Part shown: piece by piece, positions 1 through 7,099 of the stretch
How positions within the stretch are numbered: the first letter of the stretch is position 1
Layout of the letters: each line of letters begins with the position of its first letter
Assembly (NCBI GenBank): GCA_947474415.1
Contig: CANJKD010000003.1
Coordinates: 1 to 17,027 of the forward strand
Source of the DNA: Burkholderiales bacterium
Lineage (GTDB): Bacteria > Pseudomonadota > Gammaproteobacteria > Burkholderiales > Burkholderiaceae_C
Direction of reading: 5' to 3'
DNA: 17,027 nucleotides
Notes under the pieces: model-generated
Seen by the model: only the letters and a program-made list of their open reading frames with translations
Database searches by the model: none
Told to the model about the DNA's origin: nothing
Program-made: the position numbers and the translations under genes

Positions 1-306
1 GGCGCTTCGCAATGGGACATCTTCCGTCGCGTGGTGCTGCCCGCCACGCTGCCTTCGATCGTGGTCGGCTCGGCGGTGGGCATGGGCATCACCTGGGAGG
101 TGGTGGTTGCCGCCGAGATGATTTCCGGCGGTGGCAGCAGCGCGGAGGGCGGGGGCCTCGGCTTCTTCATCTGGAACTCGTACGTGGGGGGGTCGTATGA
201 GCAGATCGTGGTCGGGATGATCAGCATCGGCATTGCGGGCTTCGCTTGCAGCGCGGCGCTGCGTGGCCTCGGCGGTCTGTTCACACCCTGGTTGAAAAAG
301 CGTTGA
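1..306 (+). CDS. ABC transporter permease, NitT/TauT (BPD_transp_1) type, 3' part only
   Basis: C-terminal 101 residues of an inner-membrane permease; the start lies upstream of the window. Frame 1 is open from base 1 and ends in TGA at 304-306. It begins inside the cytoplasmic EAA loop that contacts the ATPase: a Gly-Ala pair, then IFRRVVLPATLP, matching the family pattern of G followed by I-x-LP. Two hydrophobic segments follow (about residues 20-40 and 68-90), separated by a Gly-rich periplasmic loop (SGGGSSAEGGG), and the protein ends in a basic tail, WLKKR. This is the usual end of permeases that import sulfonates, nitrate, pyrimidines or aromatic acids. The ATPase gene starts 10 bp downstream, so the two are one transcription unit. 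The substrate cannot be told from this fragment. Confidence 0.88.
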   Translation, partial: GASQWDIFRRVVLPATLPSIVVGSAVGMGITWEVVVAAEMISGGGSSAEGGGLGFFIWNSYVGGSYEQIVVGMISIGIAGFACSAALRGLGGLFTPWLKKR

Positions 307-316
307 GGGGATCACG

Positions 317-1210
317 ATGAGCAACCACAAACTTCAGGCTGCCTCGCTCGGCGAGATCCGGGTCGAGAACGTCACCAAATCCTACGGGGCCGGGCCTTTT
401 GCCAAGACCGTGGTGAAGGACTGCTCGTTCACGATTGAGCGCAACAAGCTGACCGTGATGATCGGCCCGTCGGGTTGTGGCAAGAGCACCCTGATCCGCC
501 TGCTGGCGGGCTTCGAGAAGCCGACCAGCGGCACGATCACGATCGATGGCAAGCCGATCACCGGGCCGGGCAAGGACCGGCTGGTGGTGTTCCAGGAGTC
601 GGCGCTGTTTCCGTGGATGACGACCTACGAAAATATCATGTACGGCCCGCGTGCTCGCGGAGAAGATACGCCCGAGTCGCGCAAGCAGGCCGAGTTCCTG
701 CTGGAAAAGGTTGGCCTGAAGGCGTTCCGCAAGAAGTATCCGCCGCAGTTGTCGGGCGGCATGCAGCGCCGCGCCGAACTGGCGCGTGCGATGATCAACA
801 ACCCCGACGTGATGATCCTCGACGAGCCGTTTCGCGGCCTGGACGCGATGTCGAAAGAGTTGATGTGGGAGTACTACGCGGGGCTGTTCGAAGAGTCGCA
901 CCGCACCAACTTTTTTGTCACGACCGACATCGACGAGGCGATCTTCCTCGCTGATCGGCTGATCGTGATGACGAACACGCCGACCCGGGTGCGCGCCACG
1001 ATCGAAGTGGACATTCCGCGGCCGCGGCGGTTGGCCAAAACCTTCGACAACGACCACGCCAACCAGGTGAAAATGCAGGCGCTCTCGCTGCTGCACGAGG
1101 AGGCTATGAAGTCTTTTTCGGGTGGCTCCCGCGCGGCTGCCGACTTTGTTGAGGCTTACTCGAAACGAGGCAGCGATGACGCCAACGCCGGCAAGCCGCC
1201 GTCGCCCTGA
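317..1210 (+). CDS. ABC transporter ATP-binding protein, NitT/TauT type, with variant H-loop
   Basis: Cytoplasmic ATPase of 297 residues that powers the importer whose permease ends 10 bp upstream. GAGGGG at 305-310 is a fair ribosome binding site for the ATG at 317. Walker A is GPSGCGKST (50-58), the Q-loop glutamine is Q93, the signature is LSGGMQ (145-150) and Walker B is VMILDE (165-170). Two positions differ from the usual family sequence: the D-loop region reads EPFRGLDA rather than EPFGALDA, and the switch histidine after Walker B is threonine (T203 in VTTDIDEA, usually VTHDIDEA). The C-terminus extends about 50 residues past the core, with a low-complexity end, longer than minimal TauB/SsuB proteins. 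The amidohydrolase that follows suggests a catabolic substrate. Type is confident; substrate is unknown. Confidence 0.93.
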   Translation: MSNHKLQAASLGEIRVENVTKSYGAGPFAKTVVKDCSFTIERNKLTVMIGPSGCGKSTLIRLLAGFEKPTSGTITIDGKPITGPGKDRLVVFQESALFPWMTTYENIMYGPRARGEDTPESRKQAEFLLEKVGLKAFRKKYPPQLSGGMQRRAELARAMINNPDVMILDEPFRGLDAMSKELMWEYYAGLFEESHRTNFFVTTDIDEAIFLADRLIVMTNTPTRVRATIEVDIPRPRRLAKTFDNDHANQVKMQALSLLHEEAMKSFSGGSRAAADFVEAYSKRGSDDANAGKPPSP

Positions 1211-1253
1211 ATACATAATAAGTTCAACCACAAAACATGACACGAGCAACAGA

Positions 1254-2096
1254 GTGATCGACATGCGCAGCCGCCCGGCCTATCTGCACGACTTCTACGG
1301 AAAGACGCCAGGCACGCCGGGATTCGGGGTCGTTAAGTGGTTCAACGGGCGCGTTGGCGCGAAGAACGTGGAGCACTTCACGCAGTCGAAAGACCGCCAT
1401 TCGTTTTTGAAGGAAATCAAGGACACGCGCATCACGGCATCGGTCATCGTCGGCCGCGACACGCCGGGGATCAAGCATTCGAACGACGAAATTCACGCCA
1501 TGGTGCACGGCCAGAAGGAACTGGTGGGCGTCGGCTCGATCGACCCGCACCGCTGGGGCATCAAGGCGGCCGTGCTCGAGGTGGAGCGCGCGGTCAAGGT
1601 GCTGGGCCTGAAGGCCATCAATGTCGAGCCAGGTTTCGGCAGCCCGCCGCAGCCGGCCGACGACCCGTTGCTGTTCCCGATCTACGATGCCTGCGCCCAA
1701 CTCGGTGTGCCGGTGACCGTCATGTCCGGGCCGACTGCCGCGAGCCTTGACATGGTGCGACCGGCGGCCATCGGCCACGTGGCGCGCGCGTTCCCGAATC
1801 TGTCGATCATCTGCTACCACGGCTTCTACCCGTTTGTGAGCGAGATCATCGGTGTTGCGTTCCGCTGGACCAATGTGTTCATCGTGCCCGACATGTACAT
1901 CTTCGCGCCCGGCGGCAGCCTGTATGTCGAAGCGGCGAACACCAGCATGCGCGAGCAGATTCTGTTCGGCAGTTCGTACCCGTTCCGGCCGATGGCACAG
2001 TCGGTCAACGACTACCGCACGCTCGGCTTCAATCCAGGCGTGATCGAAGACGTGATGTACGGCAACGCGAAGCGCGTGTTGAAGCTCGACGTCTAG
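1254..2096 (+). CDS. Amidohydrolase-2 (TIM-barrel) family protein lacking most metal ligands
   Basis: A 280-residue protein of the amidohydrolase_2 superfamily, whose members hydrolyse or decarboxylate ring compounds. I chose the GTG at 1254 because it puts the conserved Ile-Asp pair at the N-terminus and has ACGAG upstream; ATG 1263 is the alternative. Family landmarks are visible: FPIYDACAQLGVPV (141-154), FPNLSIICYHG (180-190) and ILFGSSYPF (236-244), then the closing NAKRVLKL helix. Most metal-binding positions are changed: the N-terminal IDxHxH is IDMRSRP (R5 and R7 replace the histidines), the strand-5 histidine is absent, and the aspartate of GSDYPF is S241. Only H189 remains. The reading frame is otherwise clean, so this looks like a subfamily trait. 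It follows the ABC genes by about 43 bp across an AT-rich gap (1211-1240) that might hold a promoter. Confidence 0.85.
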   Translation: MIDMRSRPAYLHDFYGKTPGTPGFGVVKWFNGRVGAKNVEHFTQSKDRHSFLKEIKDTRITASVIVGRDTPGIKHSNDEIHAMVHGQKELVGVGSIDPHRWGIKAAVLEVERAVKVLGLKAINVEPGFGSPPQPADDPLLFPIYDACAQLGVPVTVMSGPTAASLDMVRPAAIGHVARAFPNLSIICYHGFYPFVSEIIGVAFRWTNVFIVPDMYIFAPGGSLYVEAANTSMREQILFGSSYPFRPMAQSVNDYRTLGFNPGVIEDVMYGNAKRVLKLDV

Positions 2097-2124
2097 ACCC
2101 AGGCAGCCCCGACCACGCGCAGAC

Positions 2125-2598
2125 ATGGCCATCGACCTGTCGATTCGGCTTGCCGTGTCTGCCGACGTGCCGAAGCTGCTGGGGCTGTACCGGCTGCTCG
2201 ACCTGGAGGCCGAGCCCGAGTTGCCGATCGACGTAGCGCAGGCCCGCTTCCGCGAGTTGGCGCTGCGGCCCGGTCATGCCATTTTCGTGGCCGAGTCGGA
2301 AGGGGAGATCGTCGGCACATTCGCGCTGATCTTTGTCGGCGGCCTCTCGCACGGCGCGCGCGACTCCTGCATCGTCGAAGACGTGTGCGTCGCAGCCGAG
2401 ATGCAGCGCACCGGCATCGGCCGGCAGATGATGGATTTCGCGATGGCGCAGTGCGCAGATGACGCCTGCTACAAGCTGGTTCTGTCCAGCCACACCACCC
2501 GCGGCAACGCACACCGGTTCTACGAGAGCCTGGGCTTTCGCAAGCATGGCCACAGCTTCCTGATCGACCTGGGGGGCACCGCTGGCGGGGTCGGCTGA
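2125..2598 (+). CDS. GNAT family N-acetyltransferase
   Basis: A 157-residue single-domain GNAT protein that transfers an acetyl group from acetyl-CoA to an amine. The acetyl-CoA pyrophosphate-binding loop is seen as QRTGIGR (94-100), following the beta-4 strand IVEDVCV (83-89). The motif-B tail AHRFYESLGFRK (129-140) is typical of the superfamily. Length is normal for a one-domain member. The ATG at 2125 lies 28 bp after the amidohydrolase stop on the same strand, so co-transcription is likely, although no strong Shine-Dalgarno sequence precedes it. Substrate is not predictable. The context suggests it modifies a product of the upstream pathway or is a passenger. Confidence 0.9.
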   Translation: MAIDLSIRLAVSADVPKLLGLYRLLDLEAEPELPIDVAQARFRELALRPGHAIFVAESEGEIVGTFALIFVGGLSHGARDSCIVEDVCVAAEMQRTGIGRQMMDFAMAQCADDACYKLVLSSHTTRGNAHRFYESLGFRKHGHSFLIDLGGTAGGVG

Positions 2599-3186
2599 GC
2601 CTCGATCCGGCAGTTAGGCCGTTGCCGGCAGCACGTTTGGGGGCCTGAAAGGACCGGGAGCAGGCGCGATCCTGTCGCAGAAATGGCGCAGCAGCAGGGT
2701 CCGTCGGTCCGCCATGTTGAACTGCTCCGCAGTGGCCCCGACGTGCTGCAAAGCAGCAGGAGATGTTGGCGATCAGCGGCTTGAGTAGATTGGCCGATGC
2801 CGTGCAGCGGCGTCAGGTACCGCGGGGCATGCCTGCCGCCGTGCACCATGCGGCCGACAGTGGCCGGCAACCGCGGCCGGCTCGTGAGGGCCGGCATTCG
2901 TGCCGTCGGCTGGGCCGCCCTGCAATGCCCGTTGCGCCCGCTGCACCAGTTGCAGACCAGTGCTCCGGCCCGTGCGGTAGTCCGGCAACGTTTGTCCTGA
3001 TTCGCCGTGATTGTCAGCCCGGCTCACCTGGTGAGCCACTGGCGCTAGGGTGTGCGCTCATGCCTCACTAATAACGGGTGCGCCACGGCGATGAATCGAA
3101 TCCAATCCCAGGGAGACGCCCGAGTTCGAGTGGATCCCACCGTGCTCGGCAATCTCAAGTGCACCAGATAATGCGCGCAGGAGCCC
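2599..3186. other. Intergenic region without a recognisable gene
   Basis: About 590 bp between the GNAT gene and the DUF3422 gene. Reading frames exist on both strands, but none gives a protein I recognise; they have Arg/Pro/Ala-rich shadow-like compositions. A short hairpin possibility follows the GNAT stop (CCGGCA at 2607-2612 pairing with TGCCGG at 2623-2628), with no T-run, so terminator function is unproven. GCCGGC occurs at 2876-2881 and 2890-2895 and could pair. The last about 130 bp is less GC-rich, and in one minus-strand frame ending at 3058 it reads more protein-like, with EIAEHGGIHSNSGVSLGLDS. No convincing promoter, tRNA or IS end was seen. It may hold a decayed gene. Confidence 0.5.
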
Positions 3187-3192
3187 ATGCCG

Positions 3193-4491
3193 ATGCTGAC
3201 CAGCCACCCTTCGCGAGAATCCCTGCACAACGAGGTGCATGCGCGCCCCTACGAGCGTTTGACGGCGCCGCTGTGCCTTTCGCACATCGCGATGGTCGGG
3301 CCGCAGGCTGGCGCCGCTTATGCCCACATGGTCGAATTGCTGCGCAAGCGCCACCTCGCCCTGCCCGACGCTGACGCCAACCACTTCAGCGCCGATCTCG
3401 GCGGGGTGCATCTGCGCTGGGAGAAACACGCCGAGTTCCATACCTGCACGTTCTGGAAGTCCCTGCCGGAGCCGCCCGATTCGTTCGACGGCGCGGCCAT
3501 CGCCGAGATGCCGCCCGAGTGGTTGGCGGCCTTGCCGGGCGAATGGCTGGTGGGCCTGCACATGCTGGTGCTGAATGCGCCTGGCCTGAAGCAGGCGGAC
3601 CAGGTGATCGCGCCGGAACTGCGCCGGTTTATCGCGGCCAACCTGCAGGAAGACAGCCTGGTCGGCGCCAGCCTGATGGACGGCGATGCACAGGTCTACA
3701 CCGATTTCCGGATGCGGGCCGACGGCTTTTCGCGGGTGGTGCTTGCCAGTGACGGGCTGAACCCCCGGCGCCTGGGCCGCGCTGTGCAACGCCTGCTGGA
3801 GATCGAGACCTACCGCATGACGGCACTGCTCGGCCTGCCGATGGCACGCGAGGTGGGCGCCTCGCTGGTGCATGCCGAAGTCGACCTGGCCACCGTGGCC
3901 GGCCAGATCCGCAGTGCGCAACGAACCGAAGAGCCCGAGTTGCTGCGCCAGCTGACTCAGCTGGCCGGCGAGGTCGAGAGCCTGTACGCGCGCACCCATG
4001 CCAGGTTTTCGGCCAGTGCCGCGTACTTCGAGTTGCTGCAGCGGCGCATCAACGAATTGCGTGAACGACGCATCGAGGCGCTGCAGACGCTGGGCGACTT
4101 CATGGACCGCCGGCTGATGCCCGCGATGCAGACCTGCGCCTGGGCGGCACGGCGCCAGCAGGCGCTGAGCGAACGCATCTCGCGCATCAGCAACCTGCTG
4201 CGTACGCGGGTCGAGATCGAGCAGCAGCAAAGCAGTCAAGACCTGCTAGACGCCATGAACCGGCGGCAAAAAGCGCAGATGCTGTTGCAGGGCGCCGTCG
4301 AGGGCTTGTCGGTCGCGGCGGTCACCTACTACGGCGGGGGCCTGGTCGGCTACCTCGCGAAGGGCGCCAAGGCGTCGGGCCTGAACCTGCTGCCGGATGT
4401 GGCGGTGGCCATCAGCGTCCCGCTCATCGCGCTGGCCGTGTGGCTCGGCATCAGGCGGCTGCACCGCAGCGCCCAGGCGGCAGCCGACTGA
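3193..4491 (+). CDS. DUF3422 family membrane-anchored protein
   Basis: A protein of about 432 residues matching DUF3422, a proteobacterial family of unknown function. Recognisable blocks are the N-terminal HNEVHARPYERL (PF-type HARP motif), FSADLGGVHLRWEKHAEF in the first third, YTDFRMRADGFSR, QRLLEIETYRM, then a long helical stretch with RINELRERRIEALQTLGDF and LLRTRVEIEQQ that may form a coiled coil. VEGLSVAAVTYYGGGLVGYL and a second hydrophobic helix near the C-terminus (LPDVAVAISVPLIALAVWLG) suggest a hairpin membrane anchor with the bulk of the protein in the cytoplasm. Two ATGs are possible: 3187 and 3193. AGGAG at 3179-3183 lies 9 nt from 3193 but only 3 nt from 3187, so 3193 is preferred. 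It precedes the GGT-like gene by 44 bp on the same strand. The family is confident; no function is assigned. Confidence 0.9.
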   Translation: MLTSHPSRESLHNEVHARPYERLTAPLCLSHIAMVGPQAGAAYAHMVELLRKRHLALPDADANHFSADLGGVHLRWEKHAEFHTCTFWKSLPEPPDSFDGAAIAEMPPEWLAALPGEWLVGLHMLVLNAPGLKQADQVIAPELRRFIAANLQEDSLVGASLMDGDAQVYTDFRMRADGFSRVVLASDGLNPRRLGRAVQRLLEIETYRMTALLGLPMAREVGASLVHAEVDLATVAGQIRSAQRTEEPELLRQLTQLAGEVESLYARTHARFSASAAYFELLQRRINELRERRIEALQTLGDFMDRRLMPAMQTCAWAARRQQALSERISRISNLLRTRVEIEQQQSSQDLLDAMNRRQKAQMLLQGAVEGLSVAAVTYYGGGLVGYLAKGAKASGLNLLPDVAVAISVPLIALAVWLGIRRLHRSAQAAAD

Positions 4492-4535
4492 CTTTTTCAG
4501 TGCCCGTCCACTGCAATCCCCTGGCGCATTCAGCG

Positions 4536-6182
4536 ATGAGCACGCCCTTCGACTGGACCCGTGGCTACGCCAGCCAGCGCCTGCCCGTGTTCGGCCACAA
4601 CGTGGTCGCCACCTCGCACCCGCTGGCCGCGCAAGCCGGCCTGCGCATGCTGCAGGCGGGCGGCAATGCGGTCGATTCAGCGATCGCCACGGCGGCGGTG
4701 ATGACCATCGTCGAGCCGGTCAGCAACGGCCTGGGCTCGGACGCGTTCTGCCTGCTCTGGGACGGCCACATGCTGCACGGCCTGAACGCCTCCGGCCGCG
4801 CCCCGCAGGCCTGGACGCCCGGCTACTTCAAGCGCAAGTACGGCGCGGACGCCCGCACACCGCCGGTGCGCGGCTGGGACAGCGCCACCGTGCCCGGCGC
4901 CGTGGCGGCCTGGGTGGCGATGAGCGAGCGCTTCGGCAAGCTGCCGTTTGCCGACCTGCTCGCGCCGGCCATCGGGATCGCCGAGCGTGGCTACGCGGTG
5001 CCGGTGGTGGTGCAGCAGAAGTGGGCGGCTGCCGTGCCGCTGCTGTCCGGTCAGCCCGGCTACGCCGAAGCCTTCATGCCGCATGGCCGCGCGCCGAACG
5101 TCGGCGAGCGCTTCCAGTTTGCACAAGCCGCGCGCTCGCTGCGCCTGATCGCGCAGAGCCGGGGCGAGGCGTTCTACGGTGGCGAAATCGCGCAAGCCGC
5201 GGCAGCGCATGCGCGTGCGAACGGCGGCGCGATGACCGTGGCCGACTTCGCCGGCTACCGGCCGGAGTGGGTCGAGCCCATCGGCATGGACTACGCAGAC
5301 CGGCACGGTGACAACCATACCCTGCACGAGATCCCGCCGAACGGGCAGGGCATCGCCGCGCTGATCGCACTCGGCATCCTGAAGAACTTCGACCTTGCGG
5401 CGCTGCCGGCCGACGGCGTCGAGGCGCAGCACCTGCAGATCGAGGCGATGAAGCTCGCCTTCGCCGATGTCTACCGTTTCGTCGCCGATCCGGCGAGCAT
5501 GGCAGTGAGCACCGCGCAGTTGCTCGATGCCGGCTACCTCGCCACCCGCGCGAAGCTCATCGACACGAAGCGTGCGCAAGACTTCGGCGCCGGCAACCCC
5601 GTCAAGGGTGGCACGATCTACCTCAGCACCGCCGACGAGAGCGGCATGATGGTCAGCTTCATCCAGAGCAACTACATGGGCTTCGGCTCCGGCATCGTCG
5701 TGCCGGGCTATGGCCTGTCGATGCAGAATCGCGGCCATGCCTTCAGCCTGGAGGCGAACAACCCGAACGCGGTGGCGCCAGGCAAGCGGCCGTTCCACAC
5801 CATCATCCCGGCGTTCCTGACGAAGGCCGGCGCGCAGGCCCGCGAGGCGGTGATGAGCTTCGGCGTGATGGGCGCCAACATGCAGCCGCAGGGCCACCTG
5901 CAAACCCTGGTGCGAATGCTCAGCTTCGGCCAAAACCCGCAGGCCGCTTGCGATGCGCCACGCTGGCGCTTCAACGCGGGGCTCGAGATCAACGTCGAGG
6001 CCTCGATGGACCCGGCCACTGCCGCCGGGCTGCAGGCGCTCGGGCACCGCGTCGAGGTCATCGACGACAGCTACCAGGATTTCGGCGCCGGCCAGTTCAT
6101 CTGGCGCCTCGGCGAGCCGGCCACCGAGGGCTACGTGGCGGCCAGCGACCCGCGCCGCGATGGCCAGGCGGTGGCTTGTTGA
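4536..6182 (+). CDS. Gamma-glutamyltransferase family Ntn hydrolase, cytoplasmic
   Basis: A 548-residue member of the gamma-glutamyltranspeptidase family, which self-cleaves into two subunits and hydrolyses or transfers gamma-glutamyl or related amide groups. N-terminal landmarks are ATSHPLAAQAGLRML and GGNAVDSAIATAA (42-54). The expected autocleavage threonine is T360 in KGGTIYLS, followed by FIQSNYMGFGSGIVVPGYG, the family's small-subunit block, and FGVMGANMQPQGH (442-454) near the substrate loop. NASGRAP (84-90) supplies the arginine seen in GGT-like and acylase members. No signal peptide is visible, unlike classical periplasmic GGT, so it probably acts in the cytoplasm, as YwrD-type proteins do. 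The ATG at 4536 begins the conserved region; longer in-frame starts would overlap the DUF3422 gene. The EamA gene starts 2 bp after its stop. True substrate is unknown. Confidence 0.9.
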   Translation: MSTPFDWTRGYASQRLPVFGHNVVATSHPLAAQAGLRMLQAGGNAVDSAIATAAVMTIVEPVSNGLGSDAFCLLWDGHMLHGLNASGRAPQAWTPGYFKRKYGADARTPPVRGWDSATVPGAVAAWVAMSERFGKLPFADLLAPAIGIAERGYAVPVVVQQKWAAAVPLLSGQPGYAEAFMPHGRAPNVGERFQFAQAARSLRLIAQSRGEAFYGGEIAQAAAAHARANGGAMTVADFAGYRPEWVEPIGMDYADRHGDNHTLHEIPPNGQGIAALIALGILKNFDLAALPADGVEAQHLQIEAMKLAFADVYRFVADPASMAVSTAQLLDAGYLATRAKLIDTKRAQDFGAGNPVKGGTIYLSTADESGMMVSFIQSNYMGFGSGIVVPGYGLSMQNRGHAFSLEANNPNAVAPGKRPFHTIIPAFLTKAGAQAREAVMSFGVMGANMQPQGHLQTLVRMLSFGQNPQAACDAPRWRFNAGLEINVEASMDPATAAGLQALGHRVEVIDDSYQDFGAGQFIWRLGEPATEGYVAASDPRRDGQAVAC

Positions 6183-6184
6183 GC

Positions 6185-7096
6185 ATGAACCCGGCGGGCG
6201 TACAGCCTGCGGCGGCAGCGCGACCCATCTGGCCCGGCCTGCTGCTCGCCACCGTTGGCGCGATCGCGTTCTCGGGCAAGGCCATCATCGTCAAGCTCGC
6301 GTACCGGCATGGGGTGGACGCGGTCACGCTCATCACCTACCGCATGCTGTTCGCGCTGCCGCTGTTCCTGCTGCTCGCGTGGTGGGCCGGGCGCGGCAAA
6401 CCGGCGTTGACGCGGCGCGACGGGCTCGTCGTGCTCGGCCTCGGTTTCACCGGCTACTACCTCGCAAGCTTTCTCGATTTCGCCGGCCTCGCGTACATCA
6501 GCGCCAGCTTCGAGCGGCTCATCCTGTACCTGAACCCGACGCTGGTGCTGGCCTTGAGCGTGCTGGTGTTCAAGCGCCGCGTGACGCACCGGCAACTGGT
6601 GTCGCTCGGCGTCAGCTATTGTGGCGTGCTGCTGGTGTTCGGCCACGAACTCACGCTGCTCGGCCCGCACGCGGCATTCGGTGCAGCGCTGGTGTTCGCC
6701 AGCGCCGTCAGCTACGCCGTCTACCTGGTCTACGGCGGCGAGGAAGTGAAGCGTCTCGGCGCCTTGCGGCTCACCGGCCTGGCCACTACCGTGGCGTGCT
6801 TTCTGTGCATCGCACAGTTCGTGCTGCTGCGGCCGATGAGTGCGCTGGCGGTTGCGCCCGACGTGATCTGGCTGTCGGTGTTGAACGCCACGCTGTGCAC
6901 TTTTGCACCGGTGGTGATGGTGATGATGGCGATCGAACGCATCGGCGCGACCTTGGCCGCACAGACCGGCATGGTCGGGCCGCTGTCCACCATCCTGATG
7001 GGCGTGCTGATCCTCGGCGAACCGTTCACGGTGTGGATCGCAGCCGGCACGGTTTTGGTACTCGCGGGCATCTGGTTGCTCGCCAAATGGAGGTAG
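6185..7096 (+). CDS. EamA/DMT family transporter
   Basis: A 303-residue inner-membrane protein of the drug/metabolite transporter superfamily, with about ten predicted helices arranged as two EamA repeats (about 18-153 and 163-300). Repeat 1 starts with the helix LLLATVGAIAFSGKAIIVKL and holds the motif ERLILYLNPTLVL (110-122). Repeat 2 carries the equivalent GATLAAQTGMVGPLSTILMGVLI and GEPFT, typical of the family. Members often export amino acids or metabolites. The ATG at 6185 is 2 bp after the GGT-like stop, implying translational coupling; a TTG at 6179 is an unlikely alternative. Pairing with a gamma-glutamyl hydrolase makes an amino acid or peptide-derived substrate reasonable, but that is inference. 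Confidence 0.92.
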   Translation: MNPAGVQPAAAARPIWPGLLLATVGAIAFSGKAIIVKLAYRHGVDAVTLITYRMLFALPLFLLLAWWAGRGKPALTRRDGLVVLGLGFTGYYLASFLDFAGLAYISASFERLILYLNPTLVLALSVLVFKRRVTHRQLVSLGVSYCGVLLVFGHELTLLGPHAAFGAALVFASAVSYAVYLVYGGEEVKRLGALRLTGLATTVACFLCIAQFVLLRPMSALAVAPDVIWLSVLNATLCTFAPVVMVMMAIERIGATLAAQTGMVGPLSTILMGVLILGEPFTVWIAAGTVLVLAGIWLLAKWR

Positions 7097-7099
7097 GCC

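Noticed and set aside
2763..3071. Small 102-codon plus-strand frame in the gap before the DUF3422 gene
   Set aside because: No ribosome binding site or recognisable domain, and Arg/Pro/Ala-rich shadow-like composition.
3070..3145. Possible tRNA, because of GAATCGAATCC and GTTCGAG strings
   Set aside because: No acceptor stem, anticodon arm or correctly spaced T-arm could be built around them.
3167..3172. GATAAT as a -10 box for the DUF3422 gene
   Set aside because: It has no convincing -35 partner and lies only 21-26 bp before the start codon, with the ribosome binding site in between.
3058..4239. A 393-codon minus-strand open frame opposite the DUF3422 gene
   Set aside because: DUF3422 motifs run throughout the plus strand here. 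Only the extreme tail outside that gene is mentioned, as a weak observation.
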